This document shows, piece after piece, positions 41,957 to 51,400 of a DNA stretch of 64,000 bases. The DNA is from Coprococcus_C hominis (GTDB taxonomy: Bacteria; Bacillota; Clostridia; Lachnospirales; Lachnospiraceae): NCBI RefSeq assembly GCF_020687505.1, contig NZ_JAJEQT010000001.1. One strand, given 5' to 3'. A program made the position numbers and the translations under genes. Below the pieces are notes generated by a model. That model had not been told where the DNA came from and did not search any database. It saw only the letters and a program-made list of their open reading frames with translations. Within the stretch, counting starts at the first letter, position 1. Every line of letters begins with the position of its first letter.

Positions 41957-43612
41957 ATGAAAAAGAAGATATTCAAGAATACAATTTTAATCATCTTGCT
42001 TTTGGTCGTTCTATGTGGCGTATCCATCATCGGTGTTTTATACAGCTATTTCAACAAACAATACGTTTCCTCCCTGAATCAGGCGGCAGGCTATATTGCG
42101 GAGGGGGTGAACCTATCCGGGCTGGATTTTCTCACCGATTTGAATGAGAATGAAAAGCGTATCACATGGGTTGCGGCGGACGGAACAGTTCTTTATGACA
42201 ACAAAGCCGACCCCCATACGATGGAAAATCACAAAAATCGTACAGAAATCAAACAGGCAATGACGTCTTCGGCAGGCACAAGTGTAAGATATTCGAAGAC
42301 ACTTTCCGAGGAGACAATCTATCATGCCATCCGTATTGCGGACGGAAGTGTAGTCCGTGTCTCCGTAGTCCGTAAATCGGTGCCGGCACTTTTGATGAAG
42401 GTGCTGCTTCCGATTATTCTCGTATTACTGCTCGGTGTTGAATTCTCCGCGATTCTTGCCTACCGCTTATCGAAACAGATTACAACACCGTTAGAAGCGA
42501 TTGACTTAGATCATCCGGATGAATCGACGGTTTATGACGAGCTGTCACCGTTTATCCGTAAAATCCGCATCCAGAACGAGCAGATTCAAAAGGCGATGAC
42601 ACAGCTGCAGACACAGAAAAATGAGTTTGCACTGATTACGGAAAACATGCAGGAAGGTTTTCTTGTTGTGGATAAAAAGGAAATTGTTCTCTCACACAAC
42701 CGGAGTATCTCAACCTTATTTGATGTGGATGAATCGGTAGATGGAAAACATGTGTTAGAGATTAACCGGTCGGAAGAGTTTATCGACTGTATCAAGAAGG
42801 CGATCCAGGGAATCCACAGCGAGTATATCTGCCCGGTTAAGGGACGTTTTTATAATATCTATGCGAATCCGGTATTCCGGAATAACGAGGTTGCCGGCGC
42901 GGTCGTTATCATCACGGATGTCACAGAGAAGGAAGAACGCGAGAATTTGAGACGGGAATTCTCGGCGAACGTATCGCACGAATTAAAGACACCGCTAACT
43001 TCCATATCCGGTATTGCAGAAATTATTAAAAATGGAATTGTTGACGAGAAGGATGTCAAAACATTTGCAGGTAAGATCTATGACGAAGCACGTCGGCTGA
43101 TCCATCTGGTAGAAGATATCATTAAGCTGTCTCAGCTTGATGAGGGAGAGCAGGCAGTAGAAAAGACTCCGATTGATATATATGACCTATCAAGAATCGA
43201 AATCCATCATTTGGAGCCGGTAGCAGAGGAACGGCATATCAAAATCAATCTGCAGGGTGAACATATGATGATATCCGGCATACACTCTGTGTTAGAAGAA
43301 ATGGTATACAATCTGATTGAAAATGCCATTAAATATAACAAAGAGGATGGAACCATAGATGTCATGATCAAAAAGAAAAAACATCGTTGTGAGTTTTGTG
43401 TCAAAGATTCCGGCATCGGAATTCCGGCAGACCAGCTTGACCGGATATTCGAACGCTTTTACCGGGTTGATAAGAGCCATTCCAAGGAAATAGGCGGCAC
43501 GGGACTTGGACTTTCTATTGTAAAGCATGGCGCAAAGCTGCACAATGCGGAGATTAAGATTGAGAGTGCATTAAATGTCGGTACGGAAATAAATTTAATC
43601 TTTCCGATATAG
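41957..43612 (+). CDS. phoR: Phosphate regulon sensor histidine kinase PhoR
   Basis: 551-residue membrane kinase. Two transmembrane helices (about 8-28 and 140-165) enclose a sensor domain of about 110 residues, followed by a HAMP-like linker, a PAS domain (about 220-320), the dimerisation domain with phospho-acceptor His341 in ANVSHELKTPLTSISG, and an ATPase domain with NLIENAIKYN, DSGIGIPADQLDRIFERFYRVD split motifs and GGTGLGLSIVKH. ATG 41957 is 1 nt after the phoP stop, with GGAG upstream. Domain order is that of Firmicute PhoR. Confidence 0.94.
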   Translation: MKKKIFKNTILIILLLVVLCGVSIIGVLYSYFNKQYVSSLNQAAGYIAEGVNLSGLDFLTDLNENEKRITWVAADGTVLYDNKADPHTMENHKNRTEIKQAMTSSAGTSVRYSKTLSEETIYHAIRIADGSVVRVSVVRKSVPALLMKVLLPIILVLLLGVEFSAILAYRLSKQITTPLEAIDLDHPDESTVYDELSPFIRKIRIQNEQIQKAMTQLQTQKNEFALITENMQEGFLVVDKKEIVLSHNRSISTLFDVDESVDGKHVLEINRSEEFIDCIKKAIQGIHSEYICPVKGRFYNIYANPVFRNNEVAGAVVIITDVTEKEERENLRREFSANVSHELKTPLTSISGIAEIIKNGIVDEKDVKTFAGKIYDEARRLIHLVEDIIKLSQLDEGEQAVEKTPIDIYDLSRIEIHHLEPVAEERHIKINLQGEHMMISGIHSVLEEMVYNLIENAIKYNKEDGTIDVMIKKKKHRCEFCVKDSGIGIPADQLDRIFERFYRVDKSHSKEIGGTGLGLSIVKHGAKLHNAEIKIESALNVGTEINLIFPI

Positions 43613-43617
43613 GTGTC

Positions 43618-43646
43618 TTGTCACCTGTCAAAACATGTGCTATACT
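43618..43646 (+). promoter_or_regulatory. Sigma-A promoter of nadB, with possible NiaR operator overlap
   Basis: TTGTCA (43618-43623), 17 nt, TATACT (43641-43646). The -35 region lies in a run of TGTC half-sites (GTGTCTTGTCACCTGTCAA), which could be an operator for the NiaR repressor encoded downstream; I could not check the NiaR consensus, so the operator part is weak. Confidence 0.6.
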
Positions 43647-43663
43647 GCATGTACATTCGGAGC

Positions 43664-43695
43664 AAAAACGCAGGCGGAATGTCTGCGTTTTTGTT
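43664..43695 (+). terminator. Hairpin with T-tail in the phoR-nadB gap
   Basis: AAAAACGCAG (43664-43673) with CTGCGTTTTT (43683-43692), 9-nt loop, then GTT. It could end the pst-phoPR operon, but it lies downstream of the nadB promoter, so it may act as an attenuator. Two more hairpins follow before nadB: AAATGCAC/GTGCATTT (43709-43735) and CACGATG/CATCGTG (43754-43776). Confidence 0.75.
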
Positions 43696-43819
43696 ATGGC
43701 GACGAGGAAAATGCACGCATTTATGTGGTGCATTTGACGACCGCTAATCAGAGCACGATGCGCAGAGCACATCGTGTCTTTGTATTATGTACAGGTATAA
43801 ATTCAAAGGAGACAGGAAG

Positions 43820-44995
43820 ATGCGAGAATTACATTACGATGTTGTGATCGTCGGCTGCGGTGTCGGTGGATTATATACAGCATTGAATTTACCGGAAGAT
43901 AAACAGATTTTGATGCTCTCAAAAGCAGAGCTTGAAACCTGTGATTCGATGCTGGCACAGGGCGGTATCTGCGTGCTGCGGGACGAGGATGACTATGATT
44001 CGTATTTTGAGGATACGATGCGTGCCGGTCATTATGAAAACCGCAAGGAAAGTGTCGACATCATGATCCGTGGCAGCCGGGATGTCATCAATGATCTGAT
44101 CGGATATGGTGTGGAATTTGAGAGAAACGCAGACGGAAGTCTTGCTTATACAAAGGAAGGAGCACATTCTAAGCCGCGCATCTGCTTCCATGAGGATATA
44201 ACCGGGGAAGAGATTACGACCCGTCTATTATCTGCTGTGAAGCAGTTGAACAATGTTACCATTTTTGAACATACAACCATGACCGATATTATAGAAGATA
44301 TTAATCATGCCTGTGTGGGTATACTTGCAAAATGTGCGGATGGTGAAGAATTAGAGATCTATGCAGAAAATACAGTCTTCGCAACCGGAGGTATCGGTGG
44401 ACAGTACAAACATTCCACGAACTTCCCGATCCTGACTGGCGATGGCTGCGAGATTGCACGAAAGCATAGTGTGGAATTAGAGCATATGGATTATGTTCAG
44501 ATCCATCCAACCTGCTTTTACACAGAGAATCCGGGCAGAAGCTTCCTGATCTCAGAATCAGCCAGAGGTGAGGGCGCGATCATCTTAAATCACAAAAAAG
44601 AGCGTTTCGTCGATGAATTGCAGCCACGTGATGTCGTGACAAAGGCAATTCAGGCTGAGATGGAAAAAGAGGGCGTAAAATACGAGTTCTTATCCTTTGA
44701 GAATGTTCCACGCGAGACAATCCTGAACCATTTCCCTCATATCTATGAGCATTGCATGAAGTATGGCTTTGATATTCTGATGATGCCGATTCCAATCGTT
44801 CCGGCACAGCATTATTTCATGGGAGGTATCCATGTAGATAAGTTTTCGCACACAACGATGCCGCATTTGTATGCCGTCGGCGAGACAAGCTGCAACGGGG
44901 TGCACGGGAAGAACCGCTTAGCCAGCAACAGTTTGCTTGAAAGTTTAGTGTTCGCCAAGCGTGCGGCAAAGCACATGATTGGTGAGCTTGTGTAA
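43820..44995 (+). CDS. nadB: L-aspartate oxidase (short form)
   Basis: FAD-dependent oxidase making iminoaspartate from L-aspartate for quinolinate and NAD synthesis. FAD motif DVVIVGCGVGGLYTAL at the N-terminus, SMLAQGGICV, the HSVELEHMDYVQIHPT segment, the active-site SESARGEGAIILN and C-terminal GRLASNSLLE-like NRLASNSLLES. ATG 43820 follows AAGGAGACAGGAA. At 391 residues it lacks the C-terminal helical domain of the approximately 530-residue NadB of E. coli; short forms exist in Clostridia. The genuine partner NadA is not encoded in the window, though nadC and niaR follow. Confidence 0.88.
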   Translation: MRELHYDVVIVGCGVGGLYTALNLPEDKQILMLSKAELETCDSMLAQGGICVLRDEDDYDSYFEDTMRAGHYENRKESVDIMIRGSRDVINDLIGYGVEFERNADGSLAYTKEGAHSKPRICFHEDITGEEITTRLLSAVKQLNNVTIFEHTTMTDIIEDINHACVGILAKCADGEELEIYAENTVFATGGIGGQYKHSTNFPILTGDGCEIARKHSVELEHMDYVQIHPTCFYTENPGRSFLISESARGEGAIILNHKKERFVDELQPRDVVTKAIQAEMEKEGVKYEFLSFENVPRETILNHFPHIYEHCMKYGFDILMMPIPIVPAQHYFMGGIHVDKFSHTTMPHLYAVGETSCNGVHGKNRLASNSLLESLVFAKRAAKHMIGELV

Positions 44996-45004
44996 AGTTT
45001 ATAG

Positions 45005-45303
45005 ATCATTGTGCATGATTATTCCATTACGTAGATACATATATTTTATTTTTGAATATGTTCGCATATACAATATGTTTGGAACTTAGAAATTCTTGAT
45101 GTTCTGTACTATATCAGCAATGATTGAACACGATGTTCAATCAAGCCGCCACTGAGCCATGGATGGCGAATTGGCGGCGGTTGCGTACAGGGTCATAATT
45201 TATATCAGAACATCTTAGAATTTCTTAGTTTCAATACATCGTATATGGAACAATTCAAAATAAAATATATGTACTACCAATACCAAAAATCATGTACAAT
45301 GAT
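45005..45303 (+). repeat. Foldback element, family A copy 2 (between nadB and nadC)
   Basis: 299-nt element. The outer 16 nt ATCATTGTGCATGATT pair with 45288-45303 (one G-U); ACATATATTTTATTTTTGAAT pairs with 45253-45272; then TTAGAAATTCTTGATGTTCTG pairs with CAGAACATCTTAGAATTTCTTAG. The core matches 36825-37079: GATTGAACA-CGA-TGTTCAATC, and GCCGCCACTGAGCCATGGATGGC followed by TTGGCGGC. The first hairpin differs from the other copy by a compensated pair (GTTT/AAAC there, GATT/AATC here). The arms differ entirely. It occupies nearly the whole nadB-nadC gap, ending 37 nt before nadC. Confidence 0.85.
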
Positions 45304-45340
45304 CGTGTACATTTAATAAAAAAGGAGATTAGACAGACAA

Positions 45341-46213
45341 ATGAATGAGATTACAATGCAGTTAGTTGCAGATAAGTATATTAAGATGGCACTTGAGGAG
45401 GATATCAACAGTGAAGATATCAGCACAAATGCCGTGATGCCGGAGTATAAGAAGGGCGAAGTTACATTGCTTGCGAAACAGGACGGAATCATAGCCGGAT
45501 TGCAGGTATTTAAGCGTGTATTTACGATGTTGGATCCGAATACGGAAGTGATTTTTGCCGAAAAAGATGGAAATCAGATCAAGGATGGCGATGCCGTGAC
45601 AAACGGACAGGTGCTTGCAACTGTGGTCGGTGATATCCGTGTGCTGTTGTCCGGTGAGCGTACGGCACTGAATTACCTGCAGCGCATGAGCGGTATTGCA
45701 ACCTATACGAACAATGTTGCAGCACTTTTAAAAGGGACAAATACTAAATTGCTTGACACAAGAAAGACAACACCTTGCATGCGTATCTTCGAGAAATATG
45801 CGGTTCGTGCCGGCGGCGGAAATAATCACAGATACAATCTGTCTGACGCCGTCATGCTGAAGGATAATCATATCGACGCCGCAGGTGGTGTGGCAAAGGC
45901 AATTCAGATGGCAAGAGAATATGCATCGTTTGTCTGCAAGATTGAAGTAGAAACCGAGAATCTGGATATGGTCAGAGAAGCCGTAGAAGCAGGAGCCGAT
46001 ATCATCATGTTAGATAATATGTCTCCAGAGCTGATGGCAGAGGCAATCAAGATCATTGACGGACGTGCCAAGACGGAGTGTTCCGGAAATATCACAAAAG
46101 AAAATATCGAGACGATCACAAAGCTTGGTGTCGATTATGTATCGAGTGGGGCGCTGACACATTCCGCTCCAATCTTAGATATCAGCTTGAAGCATCTGCA
46201 TCCGGTTGACTAA
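45341..46213 (+). CDS. nadC: Nicotinate-nucleotide pyrophosphorylase (carboxylating)
   Basis: 290-residue quinolinate phosphoribosyltransferase, forming nicotinate mononucleotide from quinolinate and PRPP. Motifs: MALEEDINSEDIST, SGERTALNYLQRMSGIAT, LDTRKTTPCMRIFEKYAVRAGGGNNHRYNLSDAVMLKDNH (in parts), EVETENLDM, DIIMLDNMSPE and the C-terminal VDYVSSGALTHS. ATG with AAGGAGAT 13 nt upstream. Standard length. Its leader is foldback element A2; niaR follows 41 nt after the stop. Confidence 0.96.
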   Translation: MNEITMQLVADKYIKMALEEDINSEDISTNAVMPEYKKGEVTLLAKQDGIIAGLQVFKRVFTMLDPNTEVIFAEKDGNQIKDGDAVTNGQVLATVVGDIRVLLSGERTALNYLQRMSGIATYTNNVAALLKGTNTKLLDTRKTTPCMRIFEKYAVRAGGGNNHRYNLSDAVMLKDNHIDAAGGVAKAIQMAREYASFVCKIEVETENLDMVREAVEAGADIIMLDNMSPELMAEAIKIIDGRAKTECSGNITKENIETITKLGVDYVSSGALTHSAPILDISLKHLHPVD

Positions 46214-46254
46214 TTATGTTACCACAATCTATTTCAATCAAGGAGGAAATGCAG

Positions 46255-46815
46255 ATGGAGCAGACAATTTTATCCGGAGATGAACGCAGAGAGAAGCTGC
46301 TTGCGTTGTTGCTGCGCTCCGATGAACCATTATCGGGTGGAAAAATCGGAGAAATCTATCATGTCAGCCGTCAGGTTGTCGTACAGGATATCGCATTGCT
46401 CCGTTCAAAAGGGCATTCGATCGTATCAACTCCGCGTGGTTATGTGTACGAGAAAGCTGCAGGCAGCCAGAATTGCCAGCGGATTGTAAAGGTCTGTCAC
46501 ACCGATGAGAAGGCAGAAGAAGAATTAAGTACGATTGTCGATTTCGGAGGAATCGTCTTAGATGTTATGGTAAACCACCGCACCTACGGCAAGGTCACAG
46601 CACCATTAAATATCAAGAGCCGCCGCGATATCCGTAAGTTCGTGGAAGATCTGAAACAAAGCAAATCGTCCCTTTTATCGAACACAACCTCCGGCTATCA
46701 TTTTCACACGATTGAAGCCGAGAGCGAAGATATCCTCGATGAAATCGAAGAAGCCCTGAAGGAAAAACACTTCCTCGTCGACTTCCTCGACTACGAAACC
46801 ACATTCAAACAATAA
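46255..46815 (+). CDS. niaR: NiaR-type transcriptional repressor of NAD synthesis (HTH + 3H domain)
   Basis: 186-residue regulator. N-terminal winged helix (about 8-60: LSGGKIGEIYHVSRQVVVQDIALLRSKG in parts) and a C-terminal 3H domain (about 75-180) with conserved His residues: VCHTDE, MVNHRTYGK and SGYHFHTIEA, which bind metal and, in characterised NiaR (YrxA), sense nicotinate. I choose ATG 46255, 8 nt after AGGAGG; upstream ATGs at 46216 and 46249 have poor spacing. Location after nadC supports local control of nadBC. It could also control niacin transport genes elsewhere. Confidence 0.9.
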   Translation: MEQTILSGDERREKLLALLLRSDEPLSGGKIGEIYHVSRQVVVQDIALLRSKGHSIVSTPRGYVYEKAAGSQNCQRIVKVCHTDEKAEEELSTIVDFGGIVLDVMVNHRTYGKVTAPLNIKSRRDIRKFVEDLKQSKSSLLSNTTSGYHFHTIEAESEDILDEIEEALKEKHFLVDFLDYETTFKQ

Positions 46816-46973
46816 CCCCAAGGCCAAATTTTTGAGGTAATTAACACAGATATTGTACACAAATAAACAATAAAATAAATCAATCCAACGATTATTGTAA
46901 AAAGTGATATTTTCAAATAACTGTCAATATGTTACAATAACAATCGTGTATAATTTATAAAATAACGTAAATA

Positions 46974-47182
46974 GCGAATTGTATCCATTCAATCAAATTG
47001 TATATTGTGTTGTCTGTAATTATTAATTTGTTTGCAGACCATTGGAACACGCTGGTACTTAATAAGCGGCAACTTGTTGGCGCGAATTTAGTACCACTGC
47101 GTGTGGAAGTGAGCGAGAGCGTGTCTGCAGGCAATTATATAATTACAGACAACACTTAGATAACGTGCAGGATACAATTCGC
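46974..47182 (+). repeat. Foldback element, family B copy 2 (upstream of icd)
   Basis: 209-nt element. The outer arm GCGAATTGTATCC (46974-46986) pairs exactly with 47170-47182; the second arm GTGTTGTCTGTAATTAT (47007-47023) pairs exactly over 17 nt with 47139-47155; then GCAGAC with GTCTGC. The core shares CAGACCATTGGA, GAATTTAGTACC and GGAAGTGAGCGAGAGC with 22509-22755. ACACGC..GGTACT pairs with AGTACC..GCGTGT, where the other copy has GCATGT and ACATGC: compensatory change. The inner hairpin is shorter here. The rest of the 46816-47216 gap is AT-rich and shows nothing clear. Confidence 0.85.
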
Positions 47183-47216
47183 AAACCACGCAATTAAAAT
47201 CAGGAGGATAATTACA

Positions 47217-48428
47217 ATGGCAAAAATTCAGATGAAGACTCCACTGGTAGAGATGGACGGAGATGAGATGACACGAATCCTTTGGAAGATTATCAAGGAT
47301 GAATTGATCTACCCATTTATCGACTTAAAGTCCGAGTATTACGACCTTGGTCTGGAGTACAGAAACGAGACAAACGATAAGGTTACTTTTGATTCTGCAT
47401 ACGCAACACAGAAGTACGGTGTTGCAGTCAAGTGTGCAACAATCACACCAAACGCTGCACGTATGACAGAGTACAACCTGAAGGAAATGTGGAAGAGTCC
47501 AAACGGAACGATCCGTGCAATCTTAGACGGAACCGTATTCCGTGCACCAATCGTTGTCAAAGGAATTGAGCCATGTGTAAAGAACTGGAAGAAGCCTATT
47601 ACAATCGCAAGACATGCCTATGGCGATGTGTATAAGAGCGTAGAGATCGATGTACCGGGTGCTGGTACAGCAGAGCTTGTATTTACAGGCGAGGACGGAC
47701 AGGTAATCAAGGAGACCATCCACAAGTTTGATGGTCCGGGTGTGATTCAGGGACAGCATAACATCGACAAATCCATCGAGAGCTTTGCAAGAAGCTGCTT
47801 TAACTATGCGCTTGATACAAAGCAGACATTGTGGTTTGCAACAAAGGATACAATCTCCAAGAAATACGACCATACATTTAAGGATATCTTTCAGGAGATC
47901 TTCGATAACGAATACAAAGAGAAGTTTGACGCCGCAGGCATCGAATATTTCTATACTCTGATTGATGATGCAGTTGCCCGTGTTATGAAGTCTGAGGGTG
48001 GATTCATCTGGGCTTGCAAGAACTACGACGGCGATGTTATGAGTGATATGATCTCATCTGCATTTGGTTCTCTTGCCATGATGACATCAGTACTTGTTTC
48101 TCCAGATGGAAAATACGAGTACGAGGCAGCACACGGAACTGTTCAGAGACATTACTACAAGCACTTAAAAGGTGAGGAGACATCAACAAACTCTGTTGCA
48201 ACGATCTTCGCATGGACTGGTGCTTTGAGAAAGCGTGGCGAGCTTGACAATATTCCAGAACTGATGGAATTTGCAGACAAGCTTGAGCAGGCAACGATCA
48301 AGACAATCGAAGACGGCAAGATGACAAAGGATCTTGCACTTATTACAACGATGAAGGATGTCACTGTATTAAACAGCGAGAACTTCATCAAAGCAATCCG
48401 CGAAACACTTGAGGGAATGTTAGCTTAA
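47217..48428 (+). CDS. icd: NADP-dependent isocitrate dehydrogenase, eukaryote-like type
   Basis: 403-residue enzyme oxidising isocitrate to 2-oxoglutarate and yielding NADPH. The sequence belongs to the homodimeric IDH1/IDH2-like subfamily: TPLVEMDGDEMTRILW at the N-terminus, TITPNAARMTEY, SPNGTIRAILDGTVFR (substrate Ser/Asn/Arg), ARHAYGDVY, the Tyr/Lys active-site region YTLIDDAVAR, NYDGDVMSD and AAHGTVQRHY (NADP site). ATG with AGGAGGATAATTACA. Its stop overlaps the next start by 1 nt, linking it to the chaperone genes. Supplies 2-oxoglutarate for glutamate synthesis in a probably incomplete TCA cycle. Confidence 0.96.
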   Translation: MAKIQMKTPLVEMDGDEMTRILWKIIKDELIYPFIDLKSEYYDLGLEYRNETNDKVTFDSAYATQKYGVAVKCATITPNAARMTEYNLKEMWKSPNGTIRAILDGTVFRAPIVVKGIEPCVKNWKKPITIARHAYGDVYKSVEIDVPGAGTAELVFTGEDGQVIKETIHKFDGPGVIQGQHNIDKSIESFARSCFNYALDTKQTLWFATKDTISKKYDHTFKDIFQEIFDNEYKEKFDAAGIEYFYTLIDDAVARVMKSEGGFIWACKNYDGDVMSDMISSAFGSLAMMTSVLVSPDGKYEYEAAHGTVQRHYYKHLKGEETSTNSVATIFAWTGALRKRGELDNIPELMEFADKLEQATIKTIEDGKMTKDLALITTMKDVTVLNSENFIKAIRETLEGMLA

Positions 48429-51400
48429 TGAATATATGGGATGTTCTGAAAATTGAACAGACGAAGGATAAAGACGCATTGAAGAAAGCCTATCGAATGC
48501 GTCTTTCTTCTGTCAATCCGGAAGATGATCCGGAAGGGTTTATGGAGCTTCGGAAAGCCTATGAGGAGGCGGTGCACCTTGCCGATCAGACGGAGGAGGA
48601 ATTCGACGTTGCCATTCAAGATACACCGGAACAGCAAATGCTTGCTTCATTAGAGGCTCTCTATGATGATTATGCCCGTCGTATCAATCCAGACGAATGG
48701 CTTGCACTCTTTAATTCCGATTATTTTGTATCGCTCGACACAAGTGAGGATGCATTGTATGGACTGTTGCGGTTCTTGATGAATCATGTGCTGGTTCCGA
48801 AAAAGGTATGGAAATGCATCGTCGGATATTTTGATCTTGAAGGGCGCAGAAGCGAGCTTGCAGAACAGTTCCCGGAAAATTACCTGGACTATATCACGAA
48901 CAATGCGACCTATGAGGATATCATCAATTATGAGGCGTTTGAGCATGCAGAGATCACAACCTCCGCAACGATCGATGCCTATATCCGTGATTACATTGAA
49001 TTAGATCGCATGGTTCGCAGTCAGGAGCTAAAAGATGCCGGAGAAAAAATCCGGCAGATGAAGGAAAAATATTATATTTCCAATGTATATATACATCTGG
49101 AAGAGATGCGTATCCGTCTGCAGACCTGCCGGTTGGAGTTTTCAGAATATATTCAGACATCCATGACGGAAGAAGAACGGAAAACACAAGATCTGGATGC
49201 ATTATACGCCGAGCGGTATGCTTCCGCATTAGCAGCGATCCGCGAGGAAGCGGAAGGACTGTCTGCAAAGTATCCGGATGATATCACTCTGCTTCATTTT
49301 TGTGGAGATGTCTGTATCCTGAACAATGATCTGGAACAGGCAGAACAGTATTTCAACCGGTCCAAGGAATTGGACCCACAGAATTATCTTATGCGCGCCA
49401 AACAGGCAGAACTTGCATTCCGCAAGGGAGATTATAAAGCTGCCAGAGATGGCTATATGGATCTGCTCAAGGAAAATCATTATGATGATTCTGTCCGCAT
49501 TGGTATGGTGCGTGCCAATCAGATGATGATACAGGAAAATCTGGAGAAGTTAAAGAAAAATCCAGATGATATACAAGCAAAGATGGACGTTGGCTGGAGC
49601 TATTACCAAAGCTATCAGTTTCAGGAAGCAATCGCCTTTCTGACTAAATTCCAGCCAGAAGGAGATCGGAAATTTGAATACTATAATGTTCTTGGACGTT
49701 GTTATCTGGGCGTTCGTGATTATGCGCATGCCAGACAATGTTTTCTTGTCTGGAAGAATCTGATTGAGCAGCTCCCAGAGGAAGATACAAGTGCAGAAAC
49801 AGAGAAAAAACGCGTCCGGTATCCGTATGTGAATTTCCTGATTGCCGATTGTTATATGAAGACAGAGGATTACGAGAATGCCAGACGTCATCTGGATATA
49901 GCATTATCCAAAGATCATGAGGAAATCATCCTTTCATATGAGGCGGATTGTGAACTAAAGTTCCTGACCGGCCAATATACGGATTGTCTGCGTGCCTGTG
50001 AACACCTGTTAGAGCGGGATCCGCACGACTACGTGGCATATCTGTTTAAAGCAAAAGCCTGCAAGGCGATGAATTATATTCAGGAAGCTTATAATGCCTG
50101 CGAACAGGCAATCAATCTGTATCCGTATCTGTCTCAGCCTTATGCGTTAGAGGCAAGCTTATTTATCCGCGCACATCAATACGAACAGGCGCAGGATACG
50201 ATCAAACGTTTTGACGCATTTGAAAATGAAAGTGACAGCATTGATTACTACCGGGCACGGCTTTCCATGTTAGATAACAAGATTGATCCGGCAATCCGGC
50301 AGCTCGTAGCAATTGTCAGTCGTTCAGATGGTAAGACAACCGATATGGAGCATTTTGAGGATGTCCATATGCTGTTAGCGCTTTGTTACCGCTACAAGGG
50401 CATGTATGATAAAGCGCTTGAACAGTTCGAGCAGGTAAAGAAACAACACACACAATATCCATTGATTGATATGTATATCGGTTCTTCCTATGCGAAACTT
50501 GGGAAAATCGAACAGGCATTGGAGGCATTTGGTACACAGCTTGCAATACAGGCAACCGCGCAGGTTTACAATGAGCGGGCGATCGTATACAGTCTGATGG
50601 GCGAATACAAAAAGGCTGTTCGCGATTATCAGGCTGCATTACAGTTAGAACCAGATAATTATTTTGCGTATCTGCGGATTGGGATGATACAGGAACTGCA
50701 CAAAAGCTATAAAGCGGCTGCCGATGCATACCGAAAAGCATATGAAGTTTCTGAAACAGACACCGAACAGCACAAAGAGAGCTTGCAGAGTTTAGCACGT
50801 GTCTACCAGTGCATGAACTGGTTTCCTGAAAGTCAGCAGCTCTATATCGATTATAAAAAGCAATATGAGTGGAATGCAGATATCGCCTACGATTATGCCG
50901 TCCTGCTTGTTCGGATGGATGCGGCAAAGGATGCCATTGCCGAGTTGCTTCCTTTTGTGGATGATTCTGCCTGTGCAAGAAAATTGCTTGATATCTACGG
51001 AGATGCCGGCTTCATTGATCTGGCGCATGAGACATTTGAATATATCATAAGCAAAGATCCGGAGAATCACCGGGTGTATGGTGCAATGGGAGATATCTTC
51101 CGTGACCATGCCATGTATGCGGACGCAAAGCCGTTATATGAGCGGGCGATTGCGCTTGACACAAACAAGGAAGCCAATTATTATAGTGAATGGCTGGAAT
51201 GTATGATCCAGCTAAAAGAACTGCGAAGCTTCAAGAAGAACAGTGCGATAGCAAATGCGGCTGCCGCTTATCCAAAGGATCAGATACAAACGCCGCCACA
51301 GTATATCAAGATGGCACGTTTTGCACGACTTTCCAGGAACTACAAAGAATGTAAAGACTGGTTAGAACAGGGTCTGCATGCCCGTCGTTGTCGCGGCTGT

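Noticed and set aside
45288..45310. ATGTACA...TGTACAT palindrome before nadC as a dedicated operator
   Set aside because: Most of it belongs to the outer right arm of foldback element A2, so an independent operator cannot be argued.
22509..47182. The four foldback elements as insertion sequences or a CRISPR array
   Set aside because: No transposase frame, no direct target duplications that I can see, no regular spacer-repeat pattern, and the arms differ between copies.
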